This document shows, in pieces, positions 22,972-31,239 of a stretch of 35,641 bases of DNA. A model generated the notes under the pieces. That model saw only the letters and a list, made by a program, of their open reading frames with translations, searched no databases and was not told the DNA's origin. Position 1 is the stretch's first letter. Every line of letters begins with the position of its first letter. The position numbers and the translations under genes are program-made. This DNA comes from Hyphomicrobiaceae bacterium UBA2767 (GTDB taxonomy: Bacteria; Pseudomonadota; Alphaproteobacteria; Rhizobiales; Methyloligellaceae), in the NCBI GenBank assembly GCA_002352635.1, contig DEIT01000193.1, positions 66,702 through 102,342 on the forward strand. Reading direction: 5' to 3'.

Positions 22972-24255
22972 GTGGCGTCGATCGCGGCCCGAGTTGCACT
23001 TGTGTCCAGTATTGGTCTGGCGATCGGTATTGTGTCCGTGCCGACGGCACAGGCTCAGTGGCAGCCCTTCGGTGATGAGAGTTTCAGCGGTTCAGGCAGC
23101 TCGCGTTCCAAGCGCACAAGCCCTGCAAACAGGCCTCCACCACCGACATCGCAGCACGTTCTGATCAGCCGTGAAACGGACGCGGCCATCGGGCAGGCGA
23201 TCGTTCAGTATGAGCAGATCGTTGCGGCTGGAGGCTGGGGGGCAATACCGGCCGGGCCGAAAATGAAATTCGGTGACCATGGCAAGCGTGTCGCGCTATT
23301 GAGACGAAGATTGATGGCGAGTGGCGACTATGTTGGGGGGCGCCGGAATTCGTCGGGCTTCGATCGGGGCGTACAGGAAGCCGTCATCAGGTTTCAAACC
23401 CGGCACGGCCTGACCCCATCGGGTGAAGTGAACCGGTTTACGCTGAAAGCACTGAACGTCTCGGCGCAACATCGCCTGCATCAACTCCGTCTCAACCGGA
23501 AACGCCTCCGCCGGATGCTCGCGCGTACGAGTGGTAAGAAATACCTCGTGGTGAACATTCCCGGTTATGAGCTGCAGGCGGTGTCTGGTGGCTCAGTTCA
23601 GATTTCAAGCAGAGTCGTGGTCGGAAAACCGGCAACCCCGACACCGGAGGTGACGGCGGGCGTTCGCGCAGTCAACTTCCTGCCCTATTGGCACGTGCCG
23701 CAGTCTATCGCCAAACGTGCCCTTATTCCTGCGGTCAAGAAGAACCCCGGCTATCTGACCAAGGAACATATCCGCGTCTACGCGAGCTGGGGCGGTGCAG
23801 AGGTTAATCCAACCCAGGTCAACTGGTTTGCGCCTCAGGGCAAACGATACGTGTTCCGGCAGGACCCGGGCCCGTTTAATGCGCTGGGTCTCATCAGGCT
23901 CGACATGCCGAACCGTCACATTGTCTACATGCATGACACACCGCTGAAGAAGCTGTTCCGGTTTCATCTCCGGCCCTACAGCGCGGGATGCGTCAGGGTT
24001 GAGCGGGTTCAGGATGTTGCCGCGTGGTTGATGAAAAGCCAACCGGCGCGGGTCGCGCAAATGACGCAGTCCGGACAGCCGCAAACGGTGAAGCTGGCGC
24101 GGCCGGTACCGGTTCACTTCATGTATCTTTCGGCCTGGGCGACGAATGGCGGTCTCGCAAATTTCCGCATTGATATCTATGACAAGGACGGCAAGGCGGC
24201 CAGCGCTGCTCGTTTGGCCAAATGGGATTCCGGTTCGCGAAGCGTTGCCCCATAA
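22972..24255 (+). CDS. L,D-transpeptidase with peptidoglycan-binding domain (YcbB-like)
   Basis: A 427-residue secreted enzyme. The signal peptide ends at about residue 28 (TAQA). A peptidoglycan-binding helical domain follows at about 98-162 (KFGDHGKRVALLRRRL, then FQTRHGLTPSGEV). The YkuD catalytic domain covers about 190-350, with HDTP (321-324) and the nucleophile C340 in YSAGCVRV. It would form 3-3 crosslinks in peptidoglycan or attach lipoproteins in the periplasm. The GTG at 22972 is chosen because AGGAG precedes it; a GTG at 22951 would add MYEEHRD before the signal peptide. It is followed after 51 bp by the amino-acid binding protein, which seems unrelated. Confidence 0.9.
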   Translation: MASIAARVALVSSIGLAIGIVSVPTAQAQWQPFGDESFSGSGSSRSKRTSPANRPPPPTSQHVLISRETDAAIGQAIVQYEQIVAAGGWGAIPAGPKMKFGDHGKRVALLRRRLMASGDYVGGRRNSSGFDRGVQEAVIRFQTRHGLTPSGEVNRFTLKALNVSAQHRLHQLRLNRKRLRRMLARTSGKKYLVVNIPGYELQAVSGGSVQISSRVVVGKPATPTPEVTAGVRAVNFLPYWHVPQSIAKRALIPAVKKNPGYLTKEHIRVYASWGGAEVNPTQVNWFAPQGKRYVFRQDPGPFNALGLIRLDMPNRHIVYMHDTPLKKLFRFHLRPYSAGCVRVERVQDVAAWLMKSQPARVAQMTQSGQPQTVKLARPVPVHFMYLSAWATNGGLANFRIDIYDKDGKAASAARLAKWDSGSRSVAP

Positions 24256-24306
24256 GTGGCTTGATGGGTTGGTCCAGGGCCGCAGTGAAAAAATAAGGGT
24301 AGAGTC

Positions 24307-25332
24307 ATGACAGGCTGCAGTTCAAACCGCCAAATATGGGTTATTGCCGCTGCGGTCATGGCACTCTCGGTAACACTCACAGGTATCACCGCAGTCAGAG
24401 CGGACACGTTGAAAACCGTGAAGGACCGTGGAAACCTCGTTTGCGGTGTGAGCGAAGGTTTGGCCGGATTCTCCGCACTCGACAAGACCGGCAAGTGGCA
24501 GGGGTTCGACGTGGATTTTTGCCGTGCATTGTCGGCGGCAATCTTCGGTGATTCGGAGAAGGTGAAATATGTCCCGCTCAGCGCTCTCAACCGTTTCGAT
24601 GCACTGAAATCCGGCAAGGTCGATATCCTCTCCCGGAACACGACCTGGACGCTCGCACGTGATGTTGAGGCCACATTGTCGTTTGCCGGGGTCAGCTACT
24701 ATGACGGGCAGGGGTTCATGACCGGCATCGAGGATGGTCTTTCAAGCGCGCTGGAGCTGACAGGCGCAAAAATCTGCGTGCTGGCAGGCACCACGACCCT
24801 TGCCAACGCCAAGGCATTCTTTGAGCGCAGCAGAATGAAAGTCGAACTCATCGAATTTGATAAGCGCGAAGACGCTGTCAAAGCCTATGAGAAAGGGGAT
24901 TGCGCCACCTACACGTCCGACCGTTCAGCGCTCGCCTCGGTGCGCACCAAATTGGCCAAGCCCGACGACCACATGCTTTTGCCGGAAGTGATTTCAAAAG
25001 AGCCTCTGGGGCCCGCAGTCCGGCAGAACGATCCAGCCTGGACGGAGCTTGTGCGTTGGACACTGTTTCTGTTGATCAATGCGGAGGAAGCCAATTGGAG
25101 TTCCAAAACGGCAGATAAAATGCCCGATACCATCCCTATCGAAGTGCTTCAGGCAGCCGGAAAGAAGATGGGTGCCAGTGAGAATTGGGCGCAGGATGTT
25201 ATCAAGGCGGTCGGCAACTATGGCGAGATATTTAACCGCAATGTCGGCAAGGACAGTCCTCTGAAGCTTGAACGTGGTCTCAATGCGTTGTGGAGTAACG
25301 GCGGCATTCTGTATGCCCCACCGATGCGCTAG
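24307..25332 (+). CDS. Polar amino-acid ABC transporter substrate-binding protein (AapJ/BztA-like)
   Basis: A 341-residue periplasmic protein with a signal peptide (ending near VRA, residue 32). The type 3 solute-binding fold has the family segments VKDRGNLVCGVSEGLAGF, WQGFDVDFCRALSAAIFG, and FDALKSGKVDILSRNTTWTLARD. That last pattern and the length match the general L-amino-acid binding proteins AapJ/BztA of alphaproteobacteria. The ATG has AGGGTAG about 7 nt upstream. No permease or ATPase genes adjoin, so it either serves a transporter encoded elsewhere or is a duplicated orphan. Confidence 0.9.
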   Translation: MTGCSSNRQIWVIAAAVMALSVTLTGITAVRADTLKTVKDRGNLVCGVSEGLAGFSALDKTGKWQGFDVDFCRALSAAIFGDSEKVKYVPLSALNRFDALKSGKVDILSRNTTWTLARDVEATLSFAGVSYYDGQGFMTGIEDGLSSALELTGAKICVLAGTTTLANAKAFFERSRMKVELIEFDKREDAVKAYEKGDCATYTSDRSALASVRTKLAKPDDHMLLPEVISKEPLGPAVRQNDPAWTELVRWTLFLLINAEEANWSSKTADKMPDTIPIEVLQAAGKKMGASENWAQDVIKAVGNYGEIFNRNVGKDSPLKLERGLNALWSNGGILYAPPMR

Positions 25333-25524
25333 CAGGGTCCGACACTTTGACGAACCTCTGCCGGGAATGATCATTGACAGCGGCCGGCGCGCAGGAGGCG
25401 GCTGAATAAATTCGATTGTGGACGTCCATAAGCACAGTTGGTCTTGCAAGTCGGCGCTCGTCCCAATATTCCTTTATAGGCGCAAAGACGTATTGAGGCA
25501 GTTGCGCGGGGTAGAGGGAAGCGT

Positions 25525-26031
25525 ATGCGTTGCCTGGCCATTGTGTTGGTTGTTCTCGGCTGTGGCCTGAATTTGGTTTCCAGCGTCACTGGCGCGCGGG
25601 CCCAAAGCGGGTTTGAGGGTGAAGCTGGACCCCAGGTTCCGTTGCCGAGCATCGTGTCCCGCCAAAAGGCAAGGAGCGGGGCGCCGGTCACGAACCAGAC
25701 TCGCAGCAATCCCGAGGTGCCGGCCCGAAAACCACGTAAGCCCCTTGTCCGCACGCAGGCTGCCTCCGACAAAAAAGATCCAATAACGACACCGGCTGCT
25801 GCGTCCTCTCGGAGCGAGCGCGACAGAAAACTTTGCCTGGCTCTGCAGGCCTGCCGGAACGAATTCATCAGGTGCAAGGCAAAGATCAAGCACCCCGACC
25901 AGTCCGAAGCCTGGAGCATCGCCAAGGAGGAATGCGGCGAGCACTACAAGGCATGCGTCCAGAAGGACTTCAAGAGCGGTGAATGGTTTTTCACGCGCTG
26001 GTTCTATTTCCAGGAACTCGACTGTCGCTGA
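25525..26031 (+). CDS. Secreted Cys-rich protein of unknown function
   Basis: I do not recognise this 168-residue protein. It has a signal peptide (about 1-26, ending ARA), a low-complexity Arg/Lys/Pro-rich middle (about 30-100), and a compact C-terminal part with six cysteines: C104, C110, C117, C137, C144 and C167. The even number and regular spacing (CX5CX6C, later CX6C) suggest disulfide bonds in the periplasm. The end is rich in aromatic residues (EWFFTRWFYF). The ATG has AGGGAAG about 5 nt upstream, so translation is credible. It stands alone between the amino-acid binding protein and a long non-coding region. Confidence 0.7.
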   Translation: MRCLAIVLVVLGCGLNLVSSVTGARAQSGFEGEAGPQVPLPSIVSRQKARSGAPVTNQTRSNPEVPARKPRKPLVRTQAASDKKDPITTPAAASSRSERDRKLCLALQACRNEFIRCKAKIKHPDQSEAWSIAKEECGEHYKACVQKDFKSGEWFFTRWFYFQELDCR

Positions 26032-26040
26032 GCCAAAGTT

Positions 26041-26080
26041 TTCCACAGCCTGTGGAAACAGTGGATAGCGGGGATAAGGT
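26041..26080. repeat. Inverted repeat with DnaA-box-like sequences
   Basis: TTTCCACA (26042-26049) and TGTGGAAA (26053-26060) form an 8-bp stem with a 3-nt loop, 10 bp after the preceding stop codon. TTTTCCACA (26041-26049) fits the relaxed DnaA box TTWTNCACA. CTATCCACT and TTATCCCCG on the minus strand (26061-26079) are each close to the consensus. It may be a hairpin terminator without a T-tract, or a cluster of DnaA boxes. Confidence 0.4.
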
Positions 26081-26490
26081 TGCGCTGACGCGATCGCACC
26101 ACTGGCGTGGCGCGCGAATCGGGATACCTTGATCACAGGTTGTCGGCGGAACGGTCTTTCGGGATCACGACAAAGACAATCTAGGACACGGCAAGTCCGG
26201 GGTCGTCCTTTGCCGAGGACGGCTTGGGTAGCGCCTTCAAAGCTTGGCGCCTAAGTGTTGACTGCTAAGTTCTAGCCTGAGCGGAGACGCGAAAGGCAGG
26301 AGCAGATCGGATGACATAGATGGCGATAGGCCAGATTGAGTTGCCTTCCCGGGTCTGGCTTCAGGCCGATGTCAGATCCGCGTCGTATGCGAACGCGACG
26401 CAAAACAAGACGGGAGGTCGATGCCCGTGATCGTGCGGGAGCGTTCTAACCCAGGTTGGGACAATAACGTGCGGTTCTCGTGGAAATCAA

Positions 26491-26527
26491 AGCGGTTCGA
26501 TTAGGAGAGATCTGAAATTGAACCGCT
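26491..26527. repeat. 12-bp hairpin stem in the non-coding stretch
   Basis: AGCGGTTCGATT (26491-26502) pairs with AATTGAACCGCT (26516-26527), 11 Watson-Crick pairs and one G-U, around a 13-nt purine-rich loop. A wobble pair kept in the stem would favour function as RNA rather than a DNA operator. Confidence 0.55.
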
Positions 26528-26594
26528 GCGATTTCCGGGATATTTCTGCCGAACGGGCGCTTAGCGGCGTTTCTCAAAGCGGAAATTAGGGGAG

Positions 26595-26627
26595 GGTAGG
26601 GCCTAGTGCCCTGCCTTCTTCTTTTCT
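26595..26627 (+). terminator. Rho-independent terminator candidate
   Basis: GGTAGGGC (26595-26602) and GCCCTGCC (26608-26615) form an 8-bp stem (one wobble) with loop CTAGT, followed by the pyrimidine run TTCTTCTTTTCT. No protein gene ends within 560 bp upstream on this strand, so it probably ends an RNA not translated into a recognisable protein. Confidence 0.5.
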
Positions 26628-26900
26628 GGCGTCAATTTTAGCCAAAAAACCTCCCAGATCATTGTCAGAATTCGCACCATCCAGCGAATTCAGTGCCGAG
26701 AAATTTCTGCCGGCGCGCTAGCGCAACTTTGAGGTCTGTGGCACTTTCAAACCCTACAAATTTGTTGAATCTGCATCTTCAAACTAGCGGATTGCACAGG
26801 TTTTTCGCGCGTGTAATCTTCCTTTTGGTGATTTTGGTACGCACGATTCCGATCGATTCATGCTAACAGCGTTGCATCCATCTGCTAGGGGCCTTCGGCC

Positions 26901-28295
26901 GTGAATGTTTCGTTTTTTCAAGAACTGCTGAATTCGATTGCCGAGCGCGGACGATCGTTGCTCGAAGGTTCCACCGGAGAGGGCGGGACCGGTGCGCTGA
27001 CTGATCTAGCGGAGGCGCTGCAATCTGGTCGGGGCGAAGCGTCGGGTGTCGCACTCGCAGGCGAGATCCTTTCTACATACCGGAAGGCTGATGATGCTGA
27101 AAAAATAGCGTTTTTTCGTTTCCTGCTTGAGGCCTTCACATCCGATGAAGAGCAAATAACGACAGCTGCAAAGTCCTATCTGAAGCACCCGTCGCCTGAA
27201 ACACAGGCGGCACTGGAATCTGCTGTTGTATCGCCACGCCAGGAATTCTTTCGCCGTCTCAATTTGGCCGCCGGTGCGACGAGCGGCATCGTTGCAATGC
27301 GGGCAGATCTGATCAGGTTTTTGCCGCAGGCACCGGAACTTGCAGCGGTTGATTCCGATCTGATGCATCTGCTGGGGTCCTGGTTCAATCGCGGCTTCCT
27401 CGTTCTGCGACGAATTGACTGGTCCACTTCCGCATCCACTCTGGAAAAAATTATCGAGTATGAAGCGGTTCACGAAATTCAGGGGTGGGACGACTTGCGC
27501 CGCCGGCTTGACCCCAGCGACAGGCGTTGCTTTGGCTTCTTTCATCCATCGCTGGTCGATGAGCCATTGATTTTCGTTGAAGTCGCACTGACCGAGAATA
27601 TTCCAGGATCAATTCAAGAGCTTTTGGCGGCGAAGGAGGACCCCGCAGGTGACACGCCGACCACAGCGCCCACAACCGCGGTATTCTACTCGATCTCCAA
27701 TTGCCAGAAGGGTTTGCAGGGAATCTCGTTTGGCAACTTTCTGATTAAGCAGGTGGTTGAGGATCTGGCCAAGGAGATCCCGTCGCTAAAGACATTTGTT
27801 ACTCTGTCTCCTGCGCCGCGATTTGCCGCCTGGCTTGTACGCACGACCAATGACGAGCCGGGCGCCGTTGACGACGAAACTCTCGAATTGCTCTCGGATA
27901 ACAGCTGGGCCGCGCACGCGGAAAACCAGGAGCATCTCAGAGAGGCGTTGTTGCCGCTAGCAGCAGAATACTTCCTGATCGCGAAGAGCGGGCGGGGGAA
28001 ACCGGTTGATCCGGTGGCCCGTTTTCACCTGGGAAATGGTGCTCGCCTGCAACGGATCAACTGGCTTGGCGACAAATCGGCCAAGGGCTTGCGCCAGTCG
28101 CACGGTATTATGGTCAATTATCTCTATGACCTAAAACACATCGAAGCCAATCACGAGGCCTATGTAAACGAGGGGATAATCGCCGTGTCGAAGACAGTGC
28201 GGTCGATGCTCAGCTCGTCCAGCAAAACCAAAACAAACAAGAATCGCAAGGAGGCGGAAATGCCAAAAAATGCGACGGTGGGCGCGGATGAGTGA
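26901..28295 (+). CDS. matA: Malonyl-CoA decarboxylase
   Basis: A 464-residue malonyl-CoA decarboxylase, converting malonyl-CoA to acetyl-CoA and CO2. An N-terminal helical domain (about 1-150) precedes the acetyltransferase-like catalytic domain. The latter has the signature YSISNCQKGLQGISFGNFLI (263-282), with the catalytic serine probably S266, and the histidine H376 in ARFHLGNGARLQRINWLGD. These correspond to the Ser-His pair of the human enzyme. The start is a GTG at 26901 with AGGGG about 10 nt upstream. It overlaps matB by 8 bp at its 3' end, giving translational coupling. The pair lets the cell use malonate or remove malonyl-CoA. No matC transporter or MatR-type regulator is adjacent. 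Confidence 0.95.
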   Translation: MNVSFFQELLNSIAERGRSLLEGSTGEGGTGALTDLAEALQSGRGEASGVALAGEILSTYRKADDAEKIAFFRFLLEAFTSDEEQITTAAKSYLKHPSPETQAALESAVVSPRQEFFRRLNLAAGATSGIVAMRADLIRFLPQAPELAAVDSDLMHLLGSWFNRGFLVLRRIDWSTSASTLEKIIEYEAVHEIQGWDDLRRRLDPSDRRCFGFFHPSLVDEPLIFVEVALTENIPGSIQELLAAKEDPAGDTPTTAPTTAVFYSISNCQKGLQGISFGNFLIKQVVEDLAKEIPSLKTFVTLSPAPRFAAWLVRTTNDEPGAVDDETLELLSDNSWAAHAENQEHLREALLPLAAEYFLIAKSGRGKPVDPVARFHLGNGARLQRINWLGDKSAKGLRQSHGIMVNYLYDLKHIEANHEAYVNEGIIAVSKTVRSMLSSSSKTKTNKNRKEAEMPKNATVGADE

Positions 28296-29811
28296 AAACC
28301 TTTTCAGCATTCTGAAGTCCAGATTTCCCGACGATCTCACCAAGACATTCATTCAAGCCGGCAACGGGCAAACCTTCAGCTATGCGGATATGCTGGCTCG
28401 TTCGGCGCAATATGCAAATGTATTGACCCGCCTTGGTCTCGTGCCAGGTGACCGCATTGCGGTTCAGGTCCAAAAAAGCACCGAGGCCCTTATGGTCTAT
28501 CTCGGGGCCATTCGCGCAGGCGCAGCATTTTTGCCGTTGAATACGGCCTACACACCTGCAGAGCTGAGTTACTTTTTAGGCGACGCGGAGCCTGGTGTTG
28601 TCGTTTGTCGCTCTTCGCGACTGGATGATATTCGCGCCATTGCCGGAAGCGCAAATGTCGAGACTCTCGGTGATGGCGGTGAGGATGGAAGCCTTCTCGC
28701 CCTCGCAGATGCTGCGCCAACTGCCTTTAAGGAAGCTGACCTCAACGGGGACGACCTGGCGGCGATCCTGTACACATCGGGCACAACGGGACGAGCAAAG
28801 GGCGCCATGCTGACGCAAGGCAACCTTTCTTCCAACGCGGAGGCGCTCGCCACAACATGGGAATTTACACCGGAAGACCATCTGCTTCACGCGCTTCCGA
28901 TCTATCACACCCATGGGCTTTTCACCGCCACCAACACGATTCTCTATGCGGGCGCCTCGATGATTTTTCTGCCCAAGTTTGATGCCGAGGAAACCCTAAG
29001 TCTGCTTCCGCAAGCAACGACCATGATGGGTGTGCCGACATTTTATTCTCGCCTTCTGAATTGCGAGGGTCTGACGCGGGACAGTGTGGAACATATTCGC
29101 GTGTTCATCTCAGGCTCTGCACCTCTTTCCCCAGAGGTACACAAGGAGTTCGAGTTCCGCACCGGTCACGCCATTCTGGAACGTTACGGCATGACCGAAA
29201 CGGGAATGATTGCGTCCAATCCCTACGACGGTGCGCGGCGTGCCGGTACGGTTGGCTTTCCGTTGCCGGGAATTGAAGTGCGGATAGCGGATGCCGATAG
29301 CGGCAAGGTATTGGAACAGGGTGAAATTGGCGGGATCGAGGTTCAGGGTCCAAATGTGTTCAAGGGCTATTGGCGCATGCCGGACAAGACAGCCGAAGAG
29401 TTCCGCAAGGATGGGTTTTTCATCACCGGGGATCTCGGGATGATTGATGATAAAGGCTACCTCAACATCGTAGGCCGGGAAAAGGATCTCATCATTTCCG
29501 GTGGTTTCAACGTGTATCCGGCTGAAATCGAAGTGGCCATCGATGAACTTCCCGGCGTCGCGGAGTCTGCCGTTATCGGCGTGCCGCATCCTGATTTTGG
29601 TGAGGGCGTAATGGCGGTCGTAGCGTGCAAGCCGGGTGTGAATTTGAGCGAAGACGATGTGATTACGCCGTTAGGTGATGTGCTGGCGCGATTCAAACAG
29701 CCGAAGCGCGTGGTTTTTGTCGACGCTTTGCCAAGAAACGCGATGGGTAAGGTGCAGAAAAAAGAGCTGCGCGACAAATGCTCGGAAACGTTTCAGAAAC
29801 CCGGAAACTAA
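28288..29811 (+). CDS. matB: Malonyl-CoA synthetase
   Basis: A 507-residue AMP-forming ligase that activates malonate to malonyl-CoA. The P-loop is YTSGTTGRAKG (162-172). FISGSAPL, ERYGMTETGM and VGFPLPGIEV are typical of MatB. The catalytic lysine in MGKVQKKELR falls at K488, the number of the corresponding lysine in Rhodopseudomonas palustris MatB, where its acetylation is reported to block activity. The ATG at 28288 is used because it overlaps the matA stop by 8 bp and homology begins right after it. An ATG at 28270 would add six residues. With matA it converts malonate to acetyl-CoA. Confidence 0.95.
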   Translation: MSENLFSILKSRFPDDLTKTFIQAGNGQTFSYADMLARSAQYANVLTRLGLVPGDRIAVQVQKSTEALMVYLGAIRAGAAFLPLNTAYTPAELSYFLGDAEPGVVVCRSSRLDDIRAIAGSANVETLGDGGEDGSLLALADAAPTAFKEADLNGDDLAAILYTSGTTGRAKGAMLTQGNLSSNAEALATTWEFTPEDHLLHALPIYHTHGLFTATNTILYAGASMIFLPKFDAEETLSLLPQATTMMGVPTFYSRLLNCEGLTRDSVEHIRVFISGSAPLSPEVHKEFEFRTGHAILERYGMTETGMIASNPYDGARRAGTVGFPLPGIEVRIADADSGKVLEQGEIGGIEVQGPNVFKGYWRMPDKTAEEFRKDGFFITGDLGMIDDKGYLNIVGREKDLIISGGFNVYPAEIEVAIDELPGVAESAVIGVPHPDFGEGVMAVVACKPGVNLSEDDVITPLGDVLARFKQPKRVVFVDALPRNAMGKVQKKELRDKCSETFQKPGN

Positions 29812-29975
29812 ACTCGTCACATTGCAAATACAGTATGACAGGGTAGCGGCTTGCGCGCGCTGGCAACTCATGCAGAAATATGGATGAATTTGCCTTTGCC
29901 GACCGCAGTCCAAAATGGTGATGCGTGCCTTCGGCTCCGGTTTCAGCAAAGGCCTGTAAACACAAGAGGTAAGAC

Positions 29976-30971
29976 ATGGTTCGTTGGCGGGGCCGCAGAG
30001 AAAGTGACAACGTCGAAGATCGCCGTGGCGAAAGCGGCCCGGGTGGGTTTTCATTCCCGATGGGGCGCGGTGGTAGAATTCGTTTTCCCGGCGGTGGGGG
30101 AGGACGCAAAGGTGGCGGTATCGGCATCGTTGGGGTTCTGGTGATCGTTGGTCTGATGCTGCTGTTTGGCGTCGATCCGAGGGTTATTCTGCAAGGTGGA
30201 CCACAGCCGTCACAAGGCCCTGGCACTGGCATGCCCGATATTCAGCTGCCCGGCACAAAGACGAAACCGTCTCCGACACCCAGAACCAACACCAGGCCTC
30301 AGACCAAAGCGCCGACATCGAACACCAACGATGAACTGGGCCGATATGTGAAGGTTGTACTCGCCGAAACCGAAGACGTCTGGAATTCGCTCTTCAAGCA
30401 ATTCGGCAAGACCTACCGTGAGCCGACCTTGGTCCTCTTCTCAGGCAGTACGAGGTCCGGTTGCGGTGTGGGCGTGTCCGCAATGGGGCCGTTCTACTGT
30501 CCGCTCGACCAGAAGCTTTATGTCGATCTTGCTTTCTACAAGGAGATGAAACAGCGGTTTGGCGCCTCGGGCGACTTTGCTCAAGCCTATGTGATTGCTC
30601 ATGAGGTTGGACACCATGTCCAGACACTGTTTGGCATTTCCGAAAAGGTTCAACGCGCCAAGTCTCGAATGAGCCAGAAGCAAGGCAATGCGCTGCAGGT
30701 GCGGATGGAACTTCAGGCGGACTGTTTCGCCGGCGTCTGGGCTCGCCTTGCAGACAGGACCAAGAAGATCCTTGAACCCGGCGACATAGAGGAAGGGCTG
30801 AATGCAGCCAGCGCGATAGGCGATGACAACATCCAGCGCCGCACTCAAGGTCATGTGGTTCCCGACGCTTTCACGCACGGTTCATCCAAGCAGCGCGTGC
30901 GCTGGTTTAAACGCGGACTCGATAGCGGTGACATCCAGCAATGTGATACTTTCAACGCCACAAACCTGTAA
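29976..30971 (+). CDS. Neutral zinc metallopeptidase, YpfJ/KPN_00313 family
   Basis: A 331-residue membrane-anchored protein. A glycine/arginine-rich cytoplasmic start is followed by one membrane segment (about 49-66), a Pro/Thr-rich linker (75-118) and a periplasmic peptidase domain. The zinc motif is HEVGHH (209-214), with a likely third ligand in the MELQADCFAG segment (244-253). SGCGVGVSAMGPFYCP gives a probable disulfide. The family is widespread and its substrates are unknown. The ATG follows AAGAGGTAAG. It lies between matB and the liv operon on the same strand but with 164- and 268-bp gaps, so it is probably its own unit. Confidence 0.9.
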   Translation: MVRWRGRRESDNVEDRRGESGPGGFSFPMGRGGRIRFPGGGGGRKGGGIGIVGVLVIVGLMLLFGVDPRVILQGGPQPSQGPGTGMPDIQLPGTKTKPSPTPRTNTRPQTKAPTSNTNDELGRYVKVVLAETEDVWNSLFKQFGKTYREPTLVLFSGSTRSGCGVGVSAMGPFYCPLDQKLYVDLAFYKEMKQRFGASGDFAQAYVIAHEVGHHVQTLFGISEKVQRAKSRMSQKQGNALQVRMELQADCFAGVWARLADRTKKILEPGDIEEGLNAASAIGDDNIQRRTQGHVVPDAFTHGSSKQRVRWFKRGLDSGDIQQCDTFNATNL

Positions 30972-31165
30972 AAGCGGGGTGGTATCGAAGAAAGTTGAAA
31001 AATGCGGCTTTTGGACGACCTTGCCCCAGGTCGGAAAAGGCCAGAAAATCGTCTGACTTCAAAAGGTTAACCCACTTGCGAAATATGTTTGCAAGGCGGT
31101 GTGCACTTTGATTAAGTTGGGCCAAGTCCTGCCGGACGCCGCGTATACGTGACTGGCACCGGCTA

Positions 31166-31207
31166 GGCCCGAAAAAAAGGGGCCGAATACAAGCGGAAAA
31201 CCGCTTG
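31166..31207 (+). promoter_or_regulatory. Two leader hairpins before the Liv binding-protein gene
   Basis: GGCCC (31166-31170) pairs with GGGCC (31180-31184) across an A-rich loop. CAAGCGG (31190-31196) pairs perfectly with CCGCTTG (31201-31207) around AAAA. They end 33 bp before the ATG and could stabilise or attenuate the transcript. No leader peptide rich in Leu/Ile/Val was found. Confidence 0.35.
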
Positions 31208-31239
31208 GACTTGCAGTTTGCAATTCATGGAGGAAACAC

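Larger units (their letters stand above)
26081..26900. other. Long non-coding stretch with hairpins before matA
   Basis: I find no credible protein gene in these 820 bp. They hold a stem at 26202-26223 (GTCGTCCT/AGGACGGC), a 12-bp stem at 26491-26527, a terminator-like structure at 26595-26627 and a GGCC-ttc-GGCC hairpin just before the matA start. No tmRNA, RNase P or SRP RNA signature is recognised. It may encode an unknown small RNA ending at the terminator, or be a decayed gene. Confidence 0.5.

Noticed and set aside
28270..28287. Earlier matB start at ATG 28270
   Set aside because: It adds six residues (MRRWAR) without family match and overlaps matA more; ATG 28288 matches the MatB start and puts the catalytic lysine at position 488.
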